64,000 bases of DNA from assembly GCF_001429785.1 (NCBI RefSeq), contig NZ_LMJF01000016.1, positions 207,756 to 271,755 of the forward strand, in the 5' to 3' direction. Every line of letters starts with the position of its first letter. Within the stretch, counting starts at the first letter, position 1. Source of the stretch: Lysobacter sp. Root916 (lineage in GTDB: Bacteria > Pseudomonadota > Gammaproteobacteria > Xanthomonadales > Xanthomonadaceae). This document shows, in pieces, positions 48,916-58,213 of this stretch. The position numbers and the translations under genes were made by a program. Under the pieces are notes generated by a model. It made no database searches, was not told where the DNA came from, and saw only the letters and a list, made by a program, of their open reading frames with translations.

Positions 48916-51195
48916 ATGCGCCTCGTCCACGCTGCTGTGTTGCTGTTCGCTTTCGCCTCCGCGGCGCCCGCCGCCGAGGATGACGCCACGGTGTTCGTCA
49001 CCGCCCATTACCGCGACCGCGCGCAACTGCAGCGCGTCGCTTCCCGCTTCCAGCATCTGATCGTCGATCGGGTAGCGCGCACCGTGCGCGTGGAGGCCTT
49101 GCCCGAAGACATCGAGGCGCTGCGCCGCGCCGGCTTCCGCGTCGAAGTCGACGCCGACGCGACCCGGCGCCTGCAGGCGATGCAGTCGGCGATGGCGAAC
49201 GCGCCCCTGCTGGGGCCGGCCGCGATTCCCGGCTACGCCTGCTACCGCACGGTCGAAGAGACCTACACGACCATGGACGACCTGGCCGCGGCCAAGCCGA
49301 ACCTGGCGCGCATCGCCAACATCGGGCCGAGCTGGCAGAAGAGCCGCAACGCCGCCACCGGTTACGAAATGAAGGTGCTGCGGCTGACCAACACCGCCAC
49401 CGACGCGGCGCTGCCGAACAAGCCGACCATGGTGGTGTTCGGCTCGATTCATGCGCGCGAATACACCCCGGCCGAGCTGCTCACGCGCTTCGCCGAGTGG
49501 CTGGTCAACGGCTACGGCAGCGATGCCGAGGCCACCTGGCTGATGGACAACTTCGCCTTCCAGCTGGTGCTGCAGGCCAATCCCGACGGCCGCAAGAAAG
49601 CCGAAGCCGGTGCGTCGTGGCGCAAGAACACCGACAACCTCAACGGCAGCTGCAGCGCCTCGTCCTACGGCGTCGATCTCAACCGCAACTTCCCCTTCCA
49701 CTGGAACAGCGCCGCCGGCGGTTCCAGCGGCAACGCCTGCGCCGAAACCTACCGTGGCCCGGCCAGCTCATCCGAACCGGAAACCCAGAACCTGGTGCGC
49801 CTGGTCGCCGGCACCCGCAACGCCAGCGGCGTCTACACCGGGGGCATCTTCCCCGACCGCCGCGACGACGCCATCGGCAGCGCCGCGCCCGACGATTACC
49901 AGGGCCTGTTCTTCGACATCCACAGCTATTCGCAACTGGTGCTGTGGTCCTGGGGCGACACCACCACGCCGGCGCCGAACAGCGCGCCGCTGCAGACCCT
50001 GGGCCGGCGTCTGGCCTACTTCAACAACTACCGCCCGCAACAGTCCAACGAGCTCTACGCCACCGACGGCACCACCGACGACACCATGTACGGTCTGCTC
50101 GGCGTGCCCAGCTACACGATCGAGCTGGGCGTGGCCTTCTTCGAGAGCTGCTCGACCTTCCAGAGCGCGACCCTGCCCAACAACCTGCGCGCGCTGCGTT
50201 ACGCCGCGCGCAATCTGTATGCGCCGTATCAATATCCGTCCGGGCCCGACACCCAGTCGGTCAGCGCCTCGGCGGTGAGCGTGCCGGCCGGTACGCCGGT
50301 GACGATCACCGCCAGCGTCAGCGACGCCGCCTACAACCAGAGCAACGGCAGCGAGGCGGTGCACAGCATCGCCTCGGCGCGCGCCTATCTGGATGCGCCG
50401 CCCTGGGCGGCGGGCGCGGTGGCGGTGGCGATGAACGCCAGCGACGGCAGCTACAACGCCAGCACCGAGACGGTGACGGTGGCGTTGCCGACGACAGGGC
50501 TGAGCCCGGGCGTGCACACGGTCTATGTGCAGGCCACCGACGCGTCGGGCAAGCCCGGCACGCCCAATGCGGTGCGCTTCACCGTCTCCGGTAGCGGCGG
50601 CAACGCCCCGCCGGTGGCGAACTTCAGCGCCTCCGTGAGCGGCCTGAGCGTGGCCTTCACCGACAGCTCCAGCGACGGCGACGGCTCCATCGTCTCGCGC
50701 AGCTGGAATTTCGGCGACGGCACGACGTCCACCGCCACGAATCCCAGCAAGACCTACAGCGCGGCAGGCACCTACACGGTCACGCTGACGGTGACCGACG
50801 ACGATGGCGCCGGCAATACCAAGACCGCGTCGGTCATCGTCGGCACTACCGGCAGTCAGACCTACAGCAACGGCACCGACTATCCGATCAACGATAACGC
50901 CACCGTCGACAGCCCGATAGCCGTGTCCGGTCGCAGCGGCAACGCGCCCAGCAACGCCTCGATCGCCGTCAACATCCTGCACACCTACAAGGGCGATCTG
51001 AAGGTCGATCTGGTCGCGCCCGACGGCACTCTCTACAACCTGCACAACCGCAGCGGCGGCAGCGCCGACAACGTGACCGGCACCTTCATCAAGGACCTGA
51101 GCAGCCAGCCGCTCAACGGCACCTGGAAGTTGCGCGTCAACGACAACGCCAGCGCCGACACCGGCACGATCGACAGTTGGAGCATCACCTTCTGA
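48916..51195 (+). CDS. Secreted M14 zinc carboxypeptidase with PKD and P domains
   Basis: 759 residues from ATG 48916 behind ACGGAG. Signal peptide 1-20; propeptide-like segment to about 100; catalytic M14 domain about 107-425. Zinc ligands are H179 and E182 (GSIHAREYTPAE) and H336 (FFDIHSYSQ); E403 (YTIELGVAFFE) is the general base; NPDGR and DLNRNFPFHW are the substrate-binding segments. A beta-rich linker (about 432-590) precedes PKD (about 592-670) and the P domain (about 675-759). It would remove C-terminal residues from peptides released by the endopeptidases. The same C-terminal cassette as the S8 enzymes is attached to an unrelated fold. Confidence 0.92.
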   Translation: MRLVHAAVLLFAFASAAPAAEDDATVFVTAHYRDRAQLQRVASRFQHLIVDRVARTVRVEALPEDIEALRRAGFRVEVDADATRRLQAMQSAMANAPLLGPAAIPGYACYRTVEETYTTMDDLAAAKPNLARIANIGPSWQKSRNAATGYEMKVLRLTNTATDAALPNKPTMVVFGSIHAREYTPAELLTRFAEWLVNGYGSDAEATWLMDNFAFQLVLQANPDGRKKAEAGASWRKNTDNLNGSCSASSYGVDLNRNFPFHWNSAAGGSSGNACAETYRGPASSSEPETQNLVRLVAGTRNASGVYTGGIFPDRRDDAIGSAAPDDYQGLFFDIHSYSQLVLWSWGDTTTPAPNSAPLQTLGRRLAYFNNYRPQQSNELYATDGTTDDTMYGLLGVPSYTIELGVAFFESCSTFQSATLPNNLRALRYAARNLYAPYQYPSGPDTQSVSASAVSVPAGTPVTITASVSDAAYNQSNGSEAVHSIASARAYLDAPPWAAGAVAVAMNASDGSYNASTETVTVALPTTGLSPGVHTVYVQATDASGKPGTPNAVRFTVSGSGGNAPPVANFSASVSGLSVAFTDSSSDGDGSIVSRSWNFGDGTTSTATNPSKTYSAAGTYTVTLTVTDDDGAGNTKTASVIVGTTGSQTYSNGTDYPINDNATVDSPIAVSGRSGNAPSNASIAVNILHTYKGDLKVDLVAPDGTLYNLHNRSGGSADNVTGTFIKDLSSQPLNGTWKLRVNDNASADTGTIDSWSITF

Positions 51196-51342
51196 CCGTG
51201 CGCGCGCCCGTCGCTCCGGCCGGCGCCGGAGCGGCAGCGCCGCATCGTCGCCCGCGCGGCCGGGGCGACCCCCAGGTTCCGGCCGTCTTTCCGTCGCGCC
51301 CCACACCCAACCACATCGGGCGCAGCCACCAGGAGTCGCACC

Positions 51343-53229
51343 ATGAACCCCGTTCACGCCCCGCTGCCGACGCTGCTTGCGTTGGCCTTAGCTCTGACCG
51401 CTGTCCCCGCGCTCGCGCAGACCACGCATGAGCACGATCACATGCGTCCCGCCGACGCCAGCGACGACCCGTTCGCGCCGGTCTACGTGGTCACCTCGCG
51501 CGAAACCTACGACGCCGGCGTCAAGACCCTGGCCCGCCAATCCAGCGCCCGCGTCGGCGCCACCGGCGCGCCGCTGGTGATCTCGGAAGTGAAGACCCAT
51601 CAGCTCGCCGACATCACCCGGCACGTGCACGAAAAGGAACGCCGCTGCGGCGGCTACTTCGCCTTCGCCACCCGCGCCGAGGCCGAAGCCTTCGTGCGCA
51701 ACGACCGCAGCGCGCAGGCGATGGCCGGGAAGTTCCTGGCCGCCTACACCATCGACAACCAGGCCACGGTGACGCCCTGGCTGGGCCAGGTCGGCGAGGC
51801 CAACATCCGCTCCACCATCAGCCACCTGTCCACCCAGTACCCGAACCGCTATTACGCCTCGACCACCGGCCGGACCTCGGCCGAGTGGATCCGCAACACC
51901 TGGCTGAGCCTGGCTAACGGCCGCAGCGACGTCAGCGCCGAGCTCTACACCGGCTGCACCACCTGCTCGACCCAGCCCTCGGTGATTCTGACCATCCAGG
52001 GCACCGATCTGCCCAACGAGGTCGTGGTGCTGGGCGCGCATCTGGACTCGATCTCCAACTCCGGCAGCGGCAACACCATGAACGCACCCGGCGCCGACGA
52101 CGACGCGTCCGGCATCGCCACCCTGACCGAAGTGCTGCGCATCGCCATGGCCAGCGGCTACAAGCCCAAGCGCACGGTCAAGTTCATGGGCTACGCGGCC
52201 GAGGAAGTCGGCCTGCGCGGTTCCAAGGCGATCGCCACCGCGTACCAGAGCCAGGGCGTGAACGTGGTCGCGGCGCTGCAGCTGGACATGACCAACTACC
52301 GCACCGGCTCCGATCCGCACGTCAAAGTGATCACCGATTATTCCAACGCCGGCATGGTCCAGTTTCTGCAGGACCTGTTCACCGCCTACATGGGCGGTAG
52401 CGGGCTCAACCTGGCCACCGAGGCCTGCGGCTACGGTTGCTCCGACCACGCCTCCTGGACCGCGGCCGGCTTTCCGTCGGCGATGTACCACGAGGGCCGG
52501 CTGTTCCCGAACCTGCACACCTCCGGCGACACCCTGGCCAACATGGGCAACTCGGCGACCAACAGCGTGCCGTTCGCGAAGCTGGGCCTGGCCTTCCTGG
52601 GCGAGGCCGCCAAGACGGCCAGCGGTGGCCCCGGCAACACCGCGCCGGTGGCGAACTTCAGCGCTACGGTGTCGGGCCTGACCGCGAGCTTCAGCGACAG
52701 CTCCAGCGACAGCGACGGCAGCATCGTCTCGCGCAGTTGGAACTTCGGTGACGGCGCCACCTCCACCGCGACCAACCCCAGCCGCACCTACGCGAGCGCG
52801 GGCACTTACACGGTCACGCTGACGGTCACCGACGACGACGGCGCCAGCAATACCAAGACCGCTTCGGTCACGGTCGGCGGCACCGGTGCGCAGACCTACA
52901 GCAACGGCACCGATTACCCGATCGCCGACAACGCCACCGTCAACAGCCCGATCGCGGTATCGGGGCGTAGCGGCAACGCGCCCAGCAACGCTTCGATCAC
53001 CGTCAACATCCTGCACACCTACAAGGGCGATTTGAAGGTCGATCTGGTCGCGCCGGACGGCACGCTCTACAACATCCACAACCGCACCGGCGGCAGCGCC
53101 GACAACGTGACCGGCACCTTCATCAAGAACCTGAGCAGCGAGGCCTTGAACGGCACCTGGAACCTGCGCGTGAACGACAACGCCACCCAGGACACGGGCC
53201 GTATCGATAGCTGGAGCATCACCTTCTGA
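51343..53229 (+). CDS. Secreted M28 aminopeptidase with PKD and P domains
   Basis: 628 residues. Signal peptide 1-25 (PALAQ); an N-terminal propeptide to about 135; M28 catalytic domain about 140-425, similar to Vibrio/Aeromonas leucyl aminopeptidase. Two-zinc ligands: H233 (GAHLDSI), an Asp in GADDDASG (250-257), E287/E288 (AAEEVGLRGS, one base and one ligand), D315 (QLDMTNY) and H392 (LHTSGDT). CGYGCSDH holds the conserved disulfide. PKD about 431-510 and P domain about 515-628. It trims N-terminal residues from peptides, completing the digestion set. Last gene of the island. Confidence 0.93.
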   Translation: MNPVHAPLPTLLALALALTAVPALAQTTHEHDHMRPADASDDPFAPVYVVTSRETYDAGVKTLARQSSARVGATGAPLVISEVKTHQLADITRHVHEKERRCGGYFAFATRAEAEAFVRNDRSAQAMAGKFLAAYTIDNQATVTPWLGQVGEANIRSTISHLSTQYPNRYYASTTGRTSAEWIRNTWLSLANGRSDVSAELYTGCTTCSTQPSVILTIQGTDLPNEVVVLGAHLDSISNSGSGNTMNAPGADDDASGIATLTEVLRIAMASGYKPKRTVKFMGYAAEEVGLRGSKAIATAYQSQGVNVVAALQLDMTNYRTGSDPHVKVITDYSNAGMVQFLQDLFTAYMGGSGLNLATEACGYGCSDHASWTAAGFPSAMYHEGRLFPNLHTSGDTLANMGNSATNSVPFAKLGLAFLGEAAKTASGGPGNTAPVANFSATVSGLTASFSDSSSDSDGSIVSRSWNFGDGATSTATNPSRTYASAGTYTVTLTVTDDDGASNTKTASVTVGGTGAQTYSNGTDYPIADNATVNSPIAVSGRSGNAPSNASITVNILHTYKGDLKVDLVAPDGTLYNIHNRTGGSADNVTGTFIKNLSSEALNGTWNLRVNDNATQDTGRIDSWSITF

Positions 53230-53269
53230 TCGCGCATGCCGGCGCTGCGCGTCGGCACCGTCGTTCCCC

Positions 53270-53299
53270 GAGCCCCGGCCTCGCGCCGGGGCTCTCTTT
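53270..53299 (+). terminator. Rho-independent terminator
   Basis: GAGCCCCGGC-CTCGC-GCCGGGGCTC stem followed by TCTTT; ends the peptidase island. Confidence 0.85.
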
Positions 53300-53312
53300 A
53301 TGCCCGGCGCAT

Positions 53313-53340
53313 AAACGAAAACCCCCGGCAAGCCGGGGGT
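53313..53340 (-). terminator. Rho-independent terminator of the asparaginase-like gene
   Basis: ACCCCCGGC-AA-GCCGGGGGT stem with an A-rich run at 53313-53320 that reads as a U-tract on the minus strand. Confidence 0.85.
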
Positions 53341-53362
53341 CATGGGTGCGAGGTCGAGGCGC

Positions 53363-53848
53363 TCAGATCGCTTCGAAGCGATTGGCCGCGACGTTCTTGC
53401 GCACCTTGTTCGGGTCCCAGATCAGGCCGTTCATGGCGATGTACACGCCCGGCGGCAGCGACTGCACTGCGCCGACCGCGCAGCCGACGTTGAACTCGGC
53501 GTCGGAACCGCGGAAGCGCGCCGGGCTCAGCGCGCCGGTCAGCACGATGGTCTTGTCGGTCAGCGTGGCCAGCACCTTGGCGGTCTCGACCATGGTGTCG
53601 GTGCCGTGGGTGATCAGCACGTGCCGAGCCGGCTGCGCGGCGATCGCGGCGCGGATCAGCTCGCGGTCTTCCTGGGTGATGTGCAGCGAATCCTTGCGGA
53701 TGATCGGGATCACGTTGAACTGGAACGTCACCCCCAGCTCGCGCAGGATGCCGCCGATCTGCGGCTCGCCGATCTGGTAGTCGGACTTGTCGTCGAAATA
53801 GATCTTGTCGATCGTGCCGCCGGTGGTGACGATGCAGAGCTGGTCCAT
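53363..53848 (-). CDS. Small asparaginase-domain protein
   Basis: 161 residues from ATG 53848 (MDQLCIVTTGGTIDKIYF). It contains the first asparaginase catalytic motif (TTGGTIDK) and the second (VLITHGTDTMVETA), then IVLTGALSPARFRGSDAEFN, but ends where the C-terminal dimerisation domain of L-asparaginases would begin. Such half-length proteins are a recognised family in gammaproteobacteria; whether they hydrolyse asparagine is uncertain. It faces the peptidase island tail to tail. Confidence 0.8.
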   Translation of the reverse strand: MDQLCIVTTGGTIDKIYFDDKSDYQIGEPQIGGILRELGVTFQFNVIPIIRKDSLHITQEDRELIRAAIAAQPARHVLITHGTDTMVETAKVLATLTDKTIVLTGALSPARFRGSDAEFNVGCAVGAVQSLPPGVYIAMNGLIWDPNKVRKNVAANRFEAI

Positions 53849-53902
53849 CGAAAGTGGGTCGCATTGCTGGGGACGGCGCAATTATAGGCCCGCGCACCGC
53901 GC

Positions 53903-53994
53903 TTCTGTGGGCGCGGCGTAAGCCGCGATCAACGGCCGACGCGATGCCGACGCTGCGCAGGTACTCGATCGCGGCTCACGCCGCTCCCACAGAA
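53903..53994. repeat. REP-like palindromic element (copy A)
   Basis: Arms TTCTGTGGGCGCGGCG... at 53903-53930 and ...CGCCGCTCCCACAGAA at 53967-53994 are near-perfect inverted repeats around GCGATC. Related copies at 59564-59632 and 63795-63888. Confidence 0.85.
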
Positions 53995-54011
53995 AACGAG
54001 GTCGGCGCCGC

Positions 54012-54353
54012 TCAGGCCGCGGGTTTGGCGCCGAAGCGCGACTTCAGCCCGGGCAGGCTGGCCGCGAACACCACCACCACCGCCAGCACCAGTTCGATCC
54101 AGGCCAGCGTGCGCTCGGGCGGACGCGAGTAGGCGACCATCACCCCGTGACTGAACCAGGCCAGCGCCAGCACCGCCGACCAGAAGCCGGCACGCGCGCT
54201 GCCGCGCAGCACGCCCAGCGCAAGCCAGGCCGGCGGCAGCGCGAACACCGCCAGCGCGCCCCAGGACGGCGACGTACGGCCGCCGAACCAGATCGCGTAC
54301 ACGGCCACCAGCGCGATCAGCGCCAGCGCCAGGATCTTGCGCGCCAGGCTCAT
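54012..54353 (-). CDS. DUF2069 membrane protein
   Basis: 113 residues from ATG 54353, overlapping the stop of the upstream quinone reductase gene (ATGA). Four short membrane helices (ILALALIALVAVYAIWF, WGALAVFALPPAWLALGVL, WSAVLALAWFSHGVMVAY, AWIELVLAVVVVFAASL) and the GF.W..VLALAWFSHGVM..Y signature of DUF2069, which often follows wrbA in this group. Function unknown. Confidence 0.82.
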   Translation of the reverse strand: MSLARKILALALIALVAVYAIWFGGRTSPSWGALAVFALPPAWLALGVLRGSARAGFWSAVLALAWFSHGVMVAYSRPPERTLAWIELVLAVVVVFAASLPGLKSRFGAKPAA

Positions 54354-54943
54354 CGGCTCACCTTGACCACCAGTTCGGCGACCCGGCGCCCGAGCACGCG
54401 CGCGAGCTTGGCTTCGTCCTCGCTGGGCTGCGGATCGTCCTGGCTGCCGGCGACATGGCTGGCGCCGTAGGGCGTGCCGCCGCCGCGGGTGCTGCTCAGC
54501 GTGGGCTCGGTGTAGGGAATGCCGAGGATCACGCAGCCGTGGTGCAGCAGGGGCACCATCATCGTCAGCAGGGTCGATTCCTGGCCGCCGTGCTGGGTCG
54601 CGGTGGAGGTGAACACCGCCGCTGGCTTGCCGACCAGGGTGCCGCTGGCCCATTCCGCGCCCAGCCCGTCCAGCCAATGCTTGACCGGCGCGGCCATGTT
54701 GCCGAAGCGGGTCGGGCTGCCCAGGATCAGGCCCGCGCATTCGACCAGATCGCGCGATTCGACATAGGGCGCGCCGTCCTCGGGCACCGGCGGCGCCGCG
54801 GTCTGGGTCACCGCCGCGACCGGCGGCACCGTGCGCAGGCGCGCCTGCACGCCGTCGACCTCGCCGATGCCGCGCGCGATCTGGCGCGCCAGTCGTGCCA
54901 CCGATCCGCCGCGGCTGTAGTAGAGCACCAGAACTTCGGTCAT
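54350..54943 (-). CDS. wrbA: NAD(P)H:quinone oxidoreductase, WrbA type
   Basis: 197 residues from ATG 54943 with AGGAG upstream. Flavodoxin fold: EVLVLYYSRGGSVARLARQIARG (FMN phosphate loop), GLILGSPTRFGNMAAPVKHWLDG, STATQHGGQESTLLTMM and GIPYTEPTLSSTRGGGTPYGASHVAG, which match the WrbA tetramer family. It reduces quinones by two electrons with NAD(P)H, limiting oxidative stress. Co-translated with DUF2069. Confidence 0.9.
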   Translation of the reverse strand: MTEVLVLYYSRGGSVARLARQIARGIGEVDGVQARLRTVPPVAAVTQTAAPPVPEDGAPYVESRDLVECAGLILGSPTRFGNMAAPVKHWLDGLGAEWASGTLVGKPAAVFTSTATQHGGQESTLLTMMVPLLHHGCVILGIPYTEPTLSSTRGGGTPYGASHVAGSQDDPQPSEDEAKLARVLGRRVAELVVKVSR

Positions 54944-55041
54944 CGCATTCTCCTGTGGCGACAAGGATAGATGATGCGGTGGGCAGGGGCGGGCGCGGCC
55001 CTGCATCCCGTCCGCACGCCCCATCGGTTACCCTCCGGTCG

Positions 55042-56307
55042 ATGGAGCCGCTGAACACGATCAATCGCTGGGGCGACCGCATGCGCGACCGCGCGCGCGT
55101 CGGCACCTTCTTCCGCTTCCTGGCCCGGCGCTTCCTCGACGACAACCTGTTCCAGGCCGCCGGCGCGCTGTCGTATACCACCGTGTTCGCCCTGGTTCCG
55201 CTGTCGATGGTGGTGTTCGGGGTGCTGTCGGCGTTCCCGGTGTTCGGCGAGTGGAGCGACCGCCTCAGCGACTACATCTTCTCCAACTTCGTGCCCTCGG
55301 CCGCGCGCTCGGTCGAGGCCAGCCTGAAGCAGTTCTCGGCCAACATCGGCCAGCTCACCGCGGCCGGCGTGATCGCGCTGGTGGTGTCGCTGCTGATCAC
55401 CCTCAATGGGGTGGAGTCGACCTTCAACCGGATCTGGCGGGTCAAGGCGGCACGGCCCCAGGTCGGGCGCTTCCTGGTGTACTGGACGGTGCTGACCCTG
55501 GGCGCGCTGATGGCCGCGGCCAGCCTGGCGGTGTCGGCCAAGTTCTTCTCGATGGAAGTATTCGCGACCCAACCCGGACGGCTGCTGGAGCGCGTGATGC
55601 TGCAGCTGGCGCCGGTGGCGATCGAATGGCTGGCGTTCGCGGCGATCTACCGTGTGGTCCCGCATCGCACGATCCACTGGCGCCACGCCTTCGCCGGCGC
55701 GCTGCTGGCGGCCACGCTGTTCGAGCTGGTCAAGTGGGGCATCGGCCTGTACCTGGGCAGCTTCGGCTCCTATTCCAAGATCTACGGCGCGTTCGCGGCG
55801 GTGCCGATCTTCCTGCTGTGGATCTACCTGAGCTGGATCGCGGTGCTGCTAGGCGCCTCGCTGGCGTCCTCGATTTCCGCCTTCCGTTACCAGCCGATCG
55901 GCATGCGCCTGCCGCTGGGCTTCGAGATGTACGGGCTGCTGCGTCTGCTGGCGCGTTTCAACGAGGCCCGCGCCGACGGCCGCGGCCTGCACAGCGACGA
56001 GATCCAACAGCTCGAGCCCATGCTGACCGACACCCTGGTCCAGCAGATGCTCTCGCAGCTCAACTCGATCAACGTGGTCGCGCGCGCCGAGGGCGGCGAA
56101 TGGCTGCTGTCGCGCGACCTCGACGATCTGTCGCTGGCCGAACTCTACGAAGCCTGCGGGCTGCGCATTCCGATCGCCGAGGCCATGCTGCCTTGCCGCG
56201 ACGACTCGCTGGGCCGCTCCGCGGTCGCGGCGATGGACGAACTGCGCGTGCCCCTGCGCGATTTGCTCAAACGCCCCGTGTCCACCATCCACGCCGACCA
56301 GGAATGA
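55042..56307 (+). CDS. YihY/UPF0761 family inner-membrane protein
   Basis: 421 residues from ATG 55042. About six membrane helices after DNLFQAAGALSYTTVFALVPL, the family's hallmark, with FNRIWRVKAARPQVGRFLVYW, SYSKIYGAFAAVPIFLLWIYLSW and GASLASSISAFRYQ. The C-terminal 130 residues form a soluble winged-helix-like domain. The family was once called RNase BN/BrkB, a label now considered wrong; function unknown. Its stop overlaps the tlpA-like start (ATGA). Confidence 0.88.
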   Translation: MEPLNTINRWGDRMRDRARVGTFFRFLARRFLDDNLFQAAGALSYTTVFALVPLSMVVFGVLSAFPVFGEWSDRLSDYIFSNFVPSAARSVEASLKQFSANIGQLTAAGVIALVVSLLITLNGVESTFNRIWRVKAARPQVGRFLVYWTVLTLGALMAAASLAVSAKFFSMEVFATQPGRLLERVMLQLAPVAIEWLAFAAIYRVVPHRTIHWRHAFAGALLAATLFELVKWGIGLYLGSFGSYSKIYGAFAAVPIFLLWIYLSWIAVLLGASLASSISAFRYQPIGMRLPLGFEMYGLLRLLARFNEARADGRGLHSDEIQQLEPMLTDTLVQQMLSQLNSINVVARAEGGEWLLSRDLDDLSLAELYEACGLRIPIAEAMLPCRDDSLGRSAVAAMDELRVPLRDLLKRPVSTIHADQE

Positions 56308-56942
56308 ACCCGATGACGCTACGCCGCCTCGCCCCGATCCTCGCGCTGTCGCTGCTGGCCGTCGCGCTCGCGGGCTGCAATAAGCCGGCGCCGGCGCCCC
56401 AGTCCGCCGCCGCGCCCGAGGCGCCCAAGGCCGCCGCAGCGCCCGGGGCGCCTGAGGTGCCCGAGGCGCCCAAGCCCGCCGCGGCGCCGGCCGCGCCCTC
56501 GCAGGTGCCGGACTTGAAGCTGGCGACCCTGGACAACGGCCCGTTCGACCTGGCCGCGCATCGCGGCAAGTGGGTGGTGGTGAATTTCTGGGCGACCTGG
56601 TGTGCGCCCTGTCTGAAGGAAATGCCCGAGCTGTCGGCGATGGACGCGATGCGCGAGCACATCGAAGTGATCGGCCTGGCCTACGAGGAAATCGAGCCGG
56701 CCGACATGCGCGCGTTCCTGAAGACGCATCCGGTGGTCTACCCGATCGCGATCGTCGACACCTACGACCCGCCCAAGGCCTTCGACACGCCGCGCGGCCT
56801 GCCGATGACCTATCTGATCGGGCCGGACGGCAAGATCGCCGACAAATTCCTCGGCCCGGTGACCGCGGCCATGATCGAGGGCGCGATCGCCAAGGCCGGC
56901 GGTCCCGCCGCGCCGGTGGAGGCGAAGCCGGGCCAGTCGTGA
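56304..56942 (+). CDS. TlpA-family thiol:disulfide oxidoreductase, lipoprotein
   Basis: 212 residues from ATG 56304; ATG 56313 is a possible alternative. Lipoprotein signal LLAVALAGC, an Ala/Pro/Glu-rich spacer (about 25-65), then a thioredoxin fold with VVVNFWATWCAPCLKEMPEL (active site CAPC) and the cis-Pro GLPMTYLI. It acts in the periplasm reducing disulfides, for instance in cytochrome maturation. Starts inside the yihY stop and overlaps the acylphosphatase start. Confidence 0.88.
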   Translation: MNPMTLRRLAPILALSLLAVALAGCNKPAPAPQSAAAPEAPKAAAAPGAPEVPEAPKPAAAPAAPSQVPDLKLATLDNGPFDLAAHRGKWVVVNFWATWCAPCLKEMPELSAMDAMREHIEVIGLAYEEIEPADMRAFLKTHPVVYPIAIVDTYDPPKAFDTPRGLPMTYLIGPDGKIADKFLGPVTAAMIEGAIAKAGGPAAPVEAKPGQS

Positions 56943-57208
56943 GCGCGGCGCGCTACTACGTCAGCGGCAAGGTTCAGGGCGTATGGTTCCGCGCCAGCGC
57001 GCGCGAGCAGGCGCTGGCGCTGGACCTGCGCGGCTACGCGCGCAACCTCGCCGACGGCCGCGTCGAAGTACTCGCGGTCGGCGATGAAGCGGCGCTGGCG
57101 CGGTTCGAAATCTGGTTGCGGCGCGGCCCGGCCAACGCGCGGGTGGAGGCTTTGGCGCGTGAGGATGCGGATGGGGCCGAGGCGGGCGAGGGCTTCGTTT
57201 GCAGCTGA
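56939..57208 (+). CDS. acyP: Acylphosphatase
   Basis: 89 residues from GTG 56939, overlapping the upstream stop. The motif YYVSGKVQGVWFRASAREQA contains the phosphate loop and catalytic Arg, and LRGYARNLADGRVEVLAVGDE contains the catalytic Asn. It hydrolyses acyl phosphates in the cytoplasm. Length and both catalytic residues are normal for the family. Confidence 0.9.
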   Translation: MSAARYYVSGKVQGVWFRASAREQALALDLRGYARNLADGRVEVLAVGDEAALARFEIWLRRGPANARVEALAREDADGAEAGEGFVCS

Positions 57209-57255
57209 GCGTCTTGCTCGTTTGCGTGTCTCTTCGGTCCCCCGATTCCCTCCGG

Positions 57256-57300
57256 CCGTCATTCCCGCGAAAACCGGCTCCGCCTTCGCGGGAATGACGG
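57256..57300. repeat. Short inverted repeat (REP-like)
   Basis: CCGTCATTCCCGCGAA at 57256-57271 and its exact reverse complement at 57285-57300 with a 13-base loop. It may also terminate the acyP transcript, although no T-run follows. Confidence 0.75.
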
Positions 57301-57353
57301 CGAAAGCATGCGACTCACGCGGTTCCAGCTGCGCGGTTCGTCTGCTTGCCGAC

Positions 57354-58199
57354 TCAAACCGGCCCAGGCGCGGGCATCAACTGCCCATTGCGCCACTCGC
57401 GCTGCTCGCTCGCATATCCGCGCCGCTGCAGATAGTCGAAGATCGAGCGCACCGTCACCACCGGATACTCGCCCGACAATCGCGTGCCGACCGGGTGGTC
57501 GGTGAAGGCGGCGTTGGCCGAGAACAGACCGCCTAGCACGCGTTTGGAATAGGGGATGTGGATGCGGTCTGGGCGGAAGCCGTCGCGTTGCGCCCAGGCG
57601 TAGGCCGCGCGGCGATCGTCGATGGCGATGCCATCCGGCGCGTTCGCCGCCAGCAGTTCCAGCACCCAGGCTGTGGAATTCTGATAGTCGCCGCTGCCGG
57701 GACGTGCGATCAGGCTGTAATGCGGCTGATGCAGGCTGCGCCGCGGCAGCGCGCGCAGGTGCGCGGCCAGGCGCTGCGCCTGCGCGGCTTGCAGCCAGAC
57801 GATGCGCGCGTCCTGGTTGACCAGATCGTCGCTGAAGAAATTCACCAGGCCCTGGGCATAGAGGTGCGAGCGATCGCTGCCGCATTCGTTGAGCAGATGG
57901 ACCGCGGTCCAGCGCCCGTTCGGGTGATCGCGCACGACGAAGCCGACGTGGCTGTAGACCAGCCCTTGCGCCGACAGATCGGTGCCGACGCGCGCGATCA
58001 GGGCCACCGGCGCATCGCGTTCGTCCAAAGCCTCGGCTACGCGCAAGGCGGTGGCCGCGGCCGCGGCCACCTTGTCCGCCGACACCGTCTGTGCATCGCA
58101 GCGTGTGCCGGCCTCGGCGCGCGGCGCGGCGGCGAGCGCCAGCGTCAGTGCGATGGCCAGGACGTAGGCGCTCCAGCCCGACAGTAATCCGGTGCGCAC
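57354..58199 (-). CDS. DUF2145 family secreted protein
   Basis: 281 residues from GTG 58199, chosen because GAGG lies six bases upstream and the frame then opens with a signal peptide (LLSGWSAYVLAIALTLALAA). The body has LIARVGTDLSAQGLVYSHVGFVVRDHPNGRW, HLLNECGSDRSHLYAQGLVNFFSDD, NSTAWVLELLA and IPYSKRVLGGLF..NAAFTDHP, typical of DUF2145, an NlpC/P60-like fold with possible Cys/His residues. Function unknown. It is 14 bases behind the STM0539-like gene, so co-transcribed. Confidence 0.82.
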   Translation of the reverse strand: MRTGLLSGWSAYVLAIALTLALAAAPRAEAGTRCDAQTVSADKVAAAAATALRVAEALDERDAPVALIARVGTDLSAQGLVYSHVGFVVRDHPNGRWTAVHLLNECGSDRSHLYAQGLVNFFSDDLVNQDARIVWLQAAQAQRLAAHLRALPRRSLHQPHYSLIARPGSGDYQNSTAWVLELLAANAPDGIAIDDRRAAYAWAQRDGFRPDRIHIPYSKRVLGGLFSANAAFTDHPVGTRLSGEYPVVTVRSIFDYLQRRGYASEQREWRNGQLMPAPGPV

Positions 58200-58213
58200 G
58201 CGCGAGACCTCGT